Position numbers and translations under genes: made by a program. Below are positions 22,949 to 28,429 of a DNA stretch of 28,429 nucleotides, piece after piece. The stretch's first letter is position 1; each line of letters opens with the position of its first letter. The notes under the pieces were generated by a model, which saw nothing but the letters and a program-made list of their open reading frames with translations, was not told the DNA's origin and ran no database searches. The DNA comes from CAYXVU01 sp964468725. GTDB taxonomy: Bacteria; Acidobacteriota; Blastocatellia; UBA7656. The stretch is from contig CAYXVU010000059.1 of the NCBI GenBank assembly GCA_964468725.1, positions 1-28,429 of the forward strand, in the 5' to 3' direction.

Positions 22949-24361
22949 ATGAGCCAGACAATGTACGATCTTATCGTCATCGGCGCGGGATCGGGCGGGC
23001 TGACTGCCGCCGGATTTGCCGCACAACTTGGAGCCAAAGTCGCGCTCATTGAAAAGAATCGCGTCGGCGGCGATTGCACATGGACAGGATGCGTGCCGAG
23101 CAAAGCGTTGCTCAAAGCCGCAAAGATTGCTCATGAAACCCGTGTCGCCGCCCACTACGGCATTGTCACCTCCGCCCCGCAAACCGATATGGCGAAAGTG
23201 CGCGACTATGTGCGCAGCGCGATCAATGAAGTCTATCAATTCGAAACGCCCGACGAATTACAACATCAGGGCATAGATGTCGTGATGGCGCGAGCGCAAT
23301 TCCTCGATGCCAACACCATTCAAGCCGGAGAGCGGACGCTGAAATCGAAAACCTATCTCCTCTGCACCGGCGCGCAGCCCATCATTCCGCCCATCGCCGG
23401 TTTGTCAGATGTCCCCTACATCACCTATGAACAGATCTTTGACAATGATCGCCTGCCCGCCGAGATGATCGTCATCGGCGCAGGCCCCATCGGCATGGAG
23501 ATGGCGCAAGCCTATCAGCGACTCGGTGCGCAAGTGAGCGTTGTCGCCGACCGCTTGCTGCCCAAAGAGGAGCCGGAAGTGCAAGAGGTGATGAGCCGAG
23601 TCTTCGAGCGCGAAGGCATGCGATTCGCGTGGGGCAGAGCCGCAACGGCGCGCCAAGAGGGCAATGACATCATCATCGCAACCGATAAAGGCAATGAAGC
23701 GCGCGGACAGTTGTTGCTCGTCTCGTCGGGGCGCAAGCCGACGGTCAATGGACTCGATCTCGAAAAAGCCGGTGTGCAATACAGCGCCAAAGGCATCCCG
23801 GTTGACAACCAACTGCGTACCAATATCAAGAACATCTACGCCGCTGGTGATGTGGTCGGCGGCTATCAGTTCACCCACTTCGCGGGTTGGCAGGCGTTTC
23901 AAGCGGTGCGCAACGCGCTGTTGCCAGGCAGCAGTTCGGGCTTTACCGAGATCGTTCCATGGGTGACCTTCACCGACCCCGAAGTCGCGCACATCGGCAT
24001 GACCGAAGAACAAGCGCGCGCGAAATTTGCCGACGCCGTTAAGGTCAATCGTTGGGAGATGGCCAAAACCGACCGCGCCGTTTGTGATAACGACACGGAT
24101 GGCTTCATCAAAGTCATCAGCAAAAAGGATGGCACGCTGCTCGGCGCAACCATCGTTGCGGGGCGCGCCGGTGAAGCGATTACCGAATTCATCGTTGCCT
24201 TAAAGAACGGGTTGAAAGTCGCAGACCTTGCGGGTTCGATTCACGCCTACCCGACCTATTCGACGGCGGTGCAACAACTGGCAGCGGATTTGGCGATTGA
24301 GAATCTGTTGTCGGGTACATCGGGCAAAGTGATTCGCGGGCTATCGAAGCTGATTCGCTGA
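22949..24361 (+). CDS. FAD-dependent pyridine nucleotide-disulfide oxidoreductase (mercuric reductase-like)
   Basis: A 470-residue class I flavin disulfide reductase. The start is ATG 22949 with GAGG 8 bases upstream; the longer frame to 22871 lacks support. Motifs in order: FAD-binding GAGSGGLTAAGFAA (near 13-26), the redox-active pair in GGDCTWTGCVPSK (C-x4-C), NAD(P)-binding VIGAGPIGMEMAQAYQRLG, the second FAD motif NIYAAGDVVGG, and the dimer-interface HAYPTYS. Lipoamide dehydrogenases have HAHPT with the catalytic His; here that His is Tyr, as in several reductases of unknown substrate. The N-terminal metal-binding domain and C-terminal Cys pair of true MerA are absent, so mercury reduction is not supported. 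It probably reduces a small disulfide or the preceding DCC protein. Confidence 0.9.
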   Translation: MSQTMYDLIVIGAGSGGLTAAGFAAQLGAKVALIEKNRVGGDCTWTGCVPSKALLKAAKIAHETRVAAHYGIVTSAPQTDMAKVRDYVRSAINEVYQFETPDELQHQGIDVVMARAQFLDANTIQAGERTLKSKTYLLCTGAQPIIPPIAGLSDVPYITYEQIFDNDRLPAEMIVIGAGPIGMEMAQAYQRLGAQVSVVADRLLPKEEPEVQEVMSRVFEREGMRFAWGRAATARQEGNDIIIATDKGNEARGQLLLVSSGRKPTVNGLDLEKAGVQYSAKGIPVDNQLRTNIKNIYAAGDVVGGYQFTHFAGWQAFQAVRNALLPGSSSGFTEIVPWVTFTDPEVAHIGMTEEQARAKFADAVKVNRWEMAKTDRAVCDNDTDGFIKVISKKDGTLLGATIVAGRAGEAITEFIVALKNGLKVADLAGSIHAYPTYSTAVQQLAADLAIENLLSGTSGKVIRGLSKLIR

Positions 24362-24445
24362 GGCGAAGAAAAGAGGCTCCGCGATGGAATGTGAATGGTT
24401 GCGAAGGGAAACTCGCTTTGTCGCACCTCGACTCAGGAGGCGGGG

Positions 24446-25567
24446 ATGACGATACTGCTTTTGTTGGCCGCAGGTTTTCTCGCCTATTCCAATGGCGCGA
24501 ATGACAACTGCAAAGGCGTCGCTTCGCTCTTCGGCAGCGGCGTGGCGTCCTATCGCACAGCGATTTGGTGGGCGACGGCGACTACCTTTGCCGGGTCGGT
24601 CTGTTCGATCTATCTGGCGCAGACCTTGCTCAGTAAATTTTCGGGCAAAGGCTTAGTGCCAGATGCAACAGTCAGCTCCACAACCTTTATTCTGGCGGTG
24701 GCGATTGGCGCGGGCGCAACCGTCATCTTGGCAACTGTGACGGGCTTTCCCATTTCGACAACGCACGGATTGACGGGCGCGATGGTGGGCAGCGGATTGG
24801 TGGCAGCGGGCGCGCAAGTCAATTTTGCAGCCTTGCAAAGCTCATTCGTGCTGCCGTTATTAGTTAGTCCCTTGCTGGCGCTGACGCTTGGCGCTCTGCT
24901 CTATCTCGGATTGCGTTTGGCGCGTTTACGCCTCGGCATCACCAAAGAGTGGTGCATCTGCATCGGGCAAGAAGAGCGGCTTGTCGCCATTCCGCAACCG
25001 ACGGCGCTGATCGCTTTGCAACCTGCGCCGCCGAAACTCTCGGTCAGCGTTGGCGTCGAGGCGCATTGCACGCAGAAGTATGCAGGCAGTTTTTTCGGTA
25101 CGAATTGCCAGAAGGCGGTTGATGCGGTGCATTTCTTTAGCGCCGGATTGGTGAGCTTTGCGCGTGGCCTCAATGATACGCCGAAGATCGCCGCTCTGTT
25201 GTTGATCGTGCAGACGTTCAACATTCAAGTGAGCATGGTGATGCTCGCTCTGGCGATGGCGGGCGGTGGACTGTTGAACGCGCGCCGCGTTGCCGACACC
25301 ATGAGCCATCGCATCACCGGCATGAATTCAGGGCAAGGGTTGGCAGCGAATTTGGCGACGGGAATGTTAGTGGTCATGGCGAGTCGCTATGGGCTGCCGG
25401 TTTCGACGACCCATGTTTCGGTCGGGGCGCTGTTCGGCATCGGTTTGACGACGCGGCAAGCGAATTATCGCGTCGGCTCACAAATCCTGATGTCATGGTT
25501 GATGACGTTGCCCTGTGCGGCGGCGATTGCTGCTGCGGTTTACTGGTTTGCCAATCGTTTTGTATAA
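24446..25567 (+). CDS. PiT-family inorganic phosphate permease
   Basis: A 373-residue membrane transporter. The start is ATG 24446, with AGGAGG 5 bases upstream; a longer frame to 24395 is less likely. Both halves carry the duplicated PiT signature: YSNGANDNCKGVASLFGSG near the N-terminus and RGLNDTPKIAALLL in the second half. FPISTTHGLTGAMVGSG and PVSTTHVSVGALFGIG are the matched re-entrant motifs. About 10 hydrophobic segments are seen, split by a central cytoplasmic loop (about 163-220) that holds several Cys residues (EWCICIGQEE, EAHCTQKYAG, TNCQKA). Members move phosphate, often as metal-phosphate, with H+ or Na+. No PhoU-like partner is adjacent, which is unusual for some PiT branches. 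Confidence 0.9.
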   Translation: MTILLLLAAGFLAYSNGANDNCKGVASLFGSGVASYRTAIWWATATTFAGSVCSIYLAQTLLSKFSGKGLVPDATVSSTTFILAVAIGAGATVILATVTGFPISTTHGLTGAMVGSGLVAAGAQVNFAALQSSFVLPLLVSPLLALTLGALLYLGLRLARLRLGITKEWCICIGQEERLVAIPQPTALIALQPAPPKLSVSVGVEAHCTQKYAGSFFGTNCQKAVDAVHFFSAGLVSFARGLNDTPKIAALLLIVQTFNIQVSMVMLALAMAGGGLLNARRVADTMSHRITGMNSGQGLAANLATGMLVVMASRYGLPVSTTHVSVGALFGIGLTTRQANYRVGSQILMSWLMTLPCAAAIAAAVYWFANRFV

Positions 25568-25644
25568 GGTCATTGCGGTGAAAATTCGTCGGCTGACTGT
25601 CGGTCGGGAATTTTCCAGCGGTTCCGATTGTCAGCCAACGCTTG

Positions 25645-25650
25645 TATAGT
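25645..25650 (+). promoter_or_regulatory. Candidate -10 element of the radical SAM gene
   Basis: TATAGT (25645-25650) lies 39 bases before ATG 25689 and matches 5 of 6 consensus bases. The -35 at the right distance (TTCCGA, 25622-25627) is poor. Upstream, short inverted repeats (GAAAATTC at 25580-25587, GAATTTTC at 25608-25615) may end the phosphate-permease transcript. Confidence 0.35.
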
Positions 25651-25688
25651 TAGCTGGCGAACTTTCTCTCTACAGACTTGGAGGATAA

Positions 25689-27299
25689 ATGGAGAACAAA
25701 CCATCTGCATCAACTGCATCCGAAGAGACAATCTCAGCGGCGACGGCAGCGCCCGCTGCTACACCACAACCGACGCGCCGGAAGAAAGACGCGGATTACG
25801 TTTTCTTTGAACTGACGCGCAGCATCTGCCCGGACTGTAAAAAGGTGATTGATGCACAGGTGCTGATTCGCGACAACAAAGTCTACATGCGCAAACGCTG
25901 TCCCGATTGCGGGCCGTTCGAAGCGTTGGTCTATGCGGACGCGCAGGCCTATTTGCGAAACGGCAAGTACAACAAGCCGGGCACGATTCCGCTCGAATTC
26001 GGAACCGAGATTCACGAAGGTTGCCCGTATGATTGCGGCCTCTGTCCCGATCATCAGCAGCACACCTGTCTCGGCATCATCGAGGTCAACAGCACATGCA
26101 ACATGGATTGCCCGCTCTGTTTCGCGGAAGCCGCGCCGGGGTTCAATCTCACCCTCGAAGAGGTTGAGCAGATGATTGACGATTTCGTGCGCACCGAAGG
26201 CAACCCCGAAGTGCTGCAATTCTCCGGCGGCGAACCGACCATTCATCCGCAGATCATTGACTTTGTTTATGCTGCCAAAGCGCGCGGCATCCCCTATGTG
26301 ATGATCAACACTAACGGCAAGCGCATCGCGCACGACGATGAATTTCTGCGACAGCTCAAAGAAGCCGACCCGTCGCTCTATTTTCAATTTGACGGCTTCG
26401 ATTCTGAAACCTATCGCATCATTCGCGGCGAGCCGGATATATTACAAGAGAAGATTCGCGCGTTGGATCGGCTGGCCGAAATCGGTTTGAATGTCACATT
26501 GGTTCCGGCCATCGAGCGCGGCGTCAACGAGCACGAACTCGGCAAGATCATCGAATTCGCGGTCAAACATCCGGCAGTGCGCGGCATCAATTTTCAACCC
26601 GCTTTTCACGCAGGCCGCCACATGCATCACGACCCGATGAATCGCATGACGATTCCCGACATCGTGAAGTTGATCGAAGAGCAGACCAAAGGCATGTTCA
26701 AAACCGATGATTTCGTGCCCGTACCCTGTTGTTTCCCGACCTGCAATTCGGTCACCTATGCCTATATCGAAGGCGATACGGTCACGCCGCTCACGCGCGT
26801 CGTCAACGTCTATGACTACCTCGATTACATCAGCAATCGCGTGTTGCCGGATTGGAGTTTGGACATCAAATTCGCGCTCGAAGGGCTATGGTCATCGTCA
26901 TCCGTGCCGGGTTCGGAAAAATCGGCGCAGCAGTTTTCGCTCTCCTGTCAGGCCTGCGGCATTCCCGAAGCCGTCACCGTGTCGGATGTCGCCGGTCGGA
27001 TGTTGATGATTATGTTGCAAGACTTCATGGATCCGTGGACGTTCAACCAGAAGAATCTGATGAAGTGCTGCAAAGAGTTTCTGCTGCCGGGCGGCAAACA
27101 GATTCCCTTTTGCGCCTACAACACGGTGGGGTATCGCGAACAGGCGAGAGAGCAACTCGTCGCACAAGAGCCAGAACGCCGCAAAGCTAAAGCCGAAGGG
27201 CGACGCTTCGAGCCGCAAACCATCGAGTTCTCTTTTCAACAGGCGACCAACGGCAACGGTAACGGCAATGGCAAACGCGCGTTGAAGATTTTGAAGTGA
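25689..27299 (+). CDS. Radical SAM protein resembling tetraether lipid synthase (Tes)
   Basis: A 536-residue enzyme, close in length to archaeal Tes (M. jannaschii MJ0619 family). The start is ATG 25689, with GGAGG 4 bases upstream. Order: a disordered Thr/Ala/Pro N-terminus; a rubredoxin-like site C47-x2-C50 and C71-x2-C74; a Cys group C112-x3-C116-x2-C119 plus C127; the radical SAM motif C137-x3-C141-x2-C144 with GGEPT at 180-184; then further Cys (347, 348, 352, 420, 423, 460, 461, 475) able to hold an auxiliary cluster. Tes is reported to carry three 4Fe-4S clusters and one rubredoxin-like iron, which this layout could match. Tes joins the tails of two lipids by sp3-sp3 C-C coupling. In Acidobacteriota, iso-diabolic acid and branched tetraethers need such chemistry. 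The C-terminus ends in an Asn-Gly repeat tail. The closest alternative is another, uncharacterised MJ0619-like radical SAM enzyme. Confidence 0.85.
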   Translation: MENKPSASTASEETISAATAAPAATPQPTRRKKDADYVFFELTRSICPDCKKVIDAQVLIRDNKVYMRKRCPDCGPFEALVYADAQAYLRNGKYNKPGTIPLEFGTEIHEGCPYDCGLCPDHQQHTCLGIIEVNSTCNMDCPLCFAEAAPGFNLTLEEVEQMIDDFVRTEGNPEVLQFSGGEPTIHPQIIDFVYAAKARGIPYVMINTNGKRIAHDDEFLRQLKEADPSLYFQFDGFDSETYRIIRGEPDILQEKIRALDRLAEIGLNVTLVPAIERGVNEHELGKIIEFAVKHPAVRGINFQPAFHAGRHMHHDPMNRMTIPDIVKLIEEQTKGMFKTDDFVPVPCCFPTCNSVTYAYIEGDTVTPLTRVVNVYDYLDYISNRVLPDWSLDIKFALEGLWSSSSVPGSEKSAQQFSLSCQACGIPEAVTVSDVAGRMLMIMLQDFMDPWTFNQKNLMKCCKEFLLPGGKQIPFCAYNTVGYREQAREQLVAQEPERRKAKAEGRRFEPQTIEFSFQQATNGNGNGNGKRALKILK

Positions 27300-27446
27300 T
27301 TGCTGGTACGATCTTACTATCGGCTATGGCCGCAGACCTATTCATTGCACCAGAGCAGAGGCGCGCAGCCAGTGCAGCGTAATCTCTTTGCTGCCGGTTT
27401 GGCCTGCCGCGCGTTACCTGTCACTTATCACGGTTTAAGGGGAGAT

Positions 27447-28259
27447 ATGAGCACACAAATAGATTTGCAAACGGTCGAAAGCGAGAGCGTGAAATCGTGT
27501 TGCGCGCGGCTGTACGAGAGCGATTATGTGAAGTTGTTGCTTGGCGATTCGTTTCATCCCGGCGGCGTGAAACTGACGGAGCGGTTGGGCGCGGTGATGG
27601 GGTTGACCGCCCATTCGCGGGTTCTCGATGTTGCGTCAGGGCAGGGGACGAGCGCTCTGCATCTGGCAAAGACCTTCGGGTGTCAGGTGGTCGGCGTGGA
27701 TTTCGGTTTCGATATGGTCTATCGCGCCAATCAAGCAGCGGCGGCTGAAGGACTCGGTGACCGTGTGCGCTTTGAGAGAGGCGACGCCGAGCACTTGCCA
27801 TTCGATGACGCAACGTTCGATGCCATCATCTGTGAATGCGCCTTCTGCACCTTTCCCGATAAACCGGCGGCAGCCAGCGAATTCGTGCGGGTGTTGAAAC
27901 CGGGTGGCCGCGTCGGGTTGAGCGATTTGACGCGCGCCAGCGAGTTGCCTAAAGAGTTGGACACCTTGTTGGCGTGGGTCGCTTGTATTGCCGACGCGCA
28001 ACCGATTGAACGCTACGCGGCGTTTCTCAGCGCGGCGGGCTTTACGGTTGACTGTCTGGAGCCGCACGATGAAGCCCTGACCGAGATGGTCAATCAGATT
28101 CGCATGAAACTGCTCGGCGCAGAGTTGATGGCCGGACTCAAAAAGATCGAACTGCCTGATCTGGATTTCGCTGCGGCAAAAGCGATGGCCACAAGCGCAA
28201 GCGATGCCATTCGACAGGGCAAACTCGGCTACGCGATTGTCTCCGGTGGGAAAGCCTAA
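27447..28259 (+). CDS. SAM-dependent methyltransferase with conserved cysteines
   Basis: A 270-residue class I methyltransferase. I chose ATG 27447 because AAGGGGAG lies just upstream; the frame open from 27300 has no Shine-Dalgarno. Motif I is VLDVASGQGTSALHLA (59-74), the acidic ribose-binding residue is D85 (VVGVDFGFDM), motif II is GDAEHLPFDDATFD (112-125), and LKPGGRVGLSDL follows. Unusual features are a Cys pair (KSCCARLYES, C18-C19) and C129, C131 and C134 in ICECAFCTFPDK, along with GDSFHPGG. Such Cys sets recall ArsM-type metalloid methyltransferases, though this is not a standard ArsM. It lies 147 bases after the Tes-like gene on the same strand. It might methylate a lipid precursor (branched tetraethers carry extra methyls) or a soft metal; context favours neither with certainty. 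Confidence 0.85.
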   Translation: MSTQIDLQTVESESVKSCCARLYESDYVKLLLGDSFHPGGVKLTERLGAVMGLTAHSRVLDVASGQGTSALHLAKTFGCQVVGVDFGFDMVYRANQAAAAEGLGDRVRFERGDAEHLPFDDATFDAIICECAFCTFPDKPAAASEFVRVLKPGGRVGLSDLTRASELPKELDTLLAWVACIADAQPIERYAAFLSAAGFTVDCLEPHDEALTEMVNQIRMKLLGAELMAGLKKIELPDLDFAAAKAMATSASDAIRQGKLGYAIVSGGKA

Positions 28260-28295
28260 CTGACAGACGACCTCCGAAAGGGCAATAAAAGATCG

Positions 28296-28347
28296 TGGCG
28301 CGTGATGACTCGTCATCCCCATTCCTCTGGCAAGTCATTGCGCGCCA
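28296..28347 (-). terminator. Hairpin between convergent genes, terminator for the right-edge TonB gene
   Basis: Arms 28296-28310 and 28333-28347 pair at 13 of 15 positions with a 22-base loop. On the minus strand the stem is followed by CGATCTTTTATT, a fair U-tract, so it fits the TonB-domain gene ending at 28380. On the plus strand it may also mark the methyltransferase 3' end. Confidence 0.5.
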
Positions 28348-28379
28348 AAACGATTTGTCCCGCTGACAAAGATTGGGTC

Positions 28380-28429
28380 TTATCGAGTGAAATTAAAGGT
28401 GATTGTCCCAATGACTTTGACCGGCTTTT
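28380..28429 (-). CDS. 3' end of a second TonB C-terminal domain gene (partial)
   Basis: The minus strand from the right edge reads KPVKVIGTITFNFTR and stops with TAA at 28382-28380. This matches the last strand of the TonB-domain protein at 3866-4909 (KPVRVVGRITFNFVS) almost residue for residue. It is therefore the tail of another protein with a TonB C-terminal domain, most of which lies beyond the window. Nothing can be said about its N-terminal part. It is convergent with the methyltransferase across a hairpin. Confidence 0.8.
   Translation of the reverse strand, partial: KPVKVIGTITFNFTR

Noticed and set aside
22949..24361. Annotation as mercuric reductase
   Set aside because: The N-terminal HMA domain and the C-terminal Cys pair are missing and no mer genes are nearby.
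27249..27275. A short AAC-GGC-type microsatellite at the end of the radical SAM gene
   Set aside because: It encodes an Asn-Gly tail with only four units; likely a disordered C-terminus of little significance.

Overview
The window (28.4 kb, moderately GC-rich, densely packed) looks like chromosomal DNA of a Gram-negative-type, probably aerobic bacterium. My best guess is an Acidobacteriota member near Blastocatellia (subdivision 4). The guess rests on several traits together: a serine-protease-like domain fused to a TonB C-terminal domain, an exported HYR-domain protein, a right-handed beta-helix protein of the SGVGDDANPC type, a DUF4142 protein, and a radical SAM protein that resembles tetraether lipid synthase. 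No rRNA, tRNA, CRISPR array, prophage or transposase gene was seen.

Layout. Positions 1-1422 (+) hold the tail of an unknown gene, a small helix-turn-helix-like protein and a lipoprotein. A 13-bp hairpin then separates them from a convergent PpiD/SurA-like foldase (1488-3590, -) that has its own promoter. Next come a degenerate-protease/TonB protein (3866-4909, -) and a three-gene overlapping operon (9594 to 5001, -) of ABC ATPase, FtsX-type permease and CrtC/AttH-like protein. Divergently (+) lie a long-chain acyl-CoA synthetase with a good sigma-70 promoter and an outer-membrane barrel protein. They are followed by the HYR protein with three tandem repeats, the beta-helix protein and an exported amidohydrolase of the MtaD/TrzA family.

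From 21244 down to 17767 (-) runs a compact series that reads as an envelope electron-transfer or stress-response unit: DUF4142 protein, type I copper protein, cytochrome P460-like protein, DUF2231 membrane protein, a 4-oxalocrotonate tautomerase pseudogene, an ECF-like sigma factor and a zinc-finger anti-sigma candidate. Upstream of it is an AhpD/carboxymuconolactone decarboxylase-like protein (-). A 390-bp intergenic region follows, holding a small palindromic, MITE-like element at the start of a DCC (DUF393) thiol-disulfide protein. That gene is followed by a flavin disulfide reductase and a PiT phosphate permease (+).

The right end holds the most interesting pair: a radical SAM protein with the cysteine layout of tetraether lipid synthase (Tes), followed by a cysteine-rich SAM-dependent methyltransferase. 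Membrane-spanning (iso-diabolic acid or branched tetraether) lipids are known from Acidobacteriota, so a lipid-bridging role is plausible but unproven. The last 50 bases contain the 3' end of a second TonB C-terminal domain gene (-).
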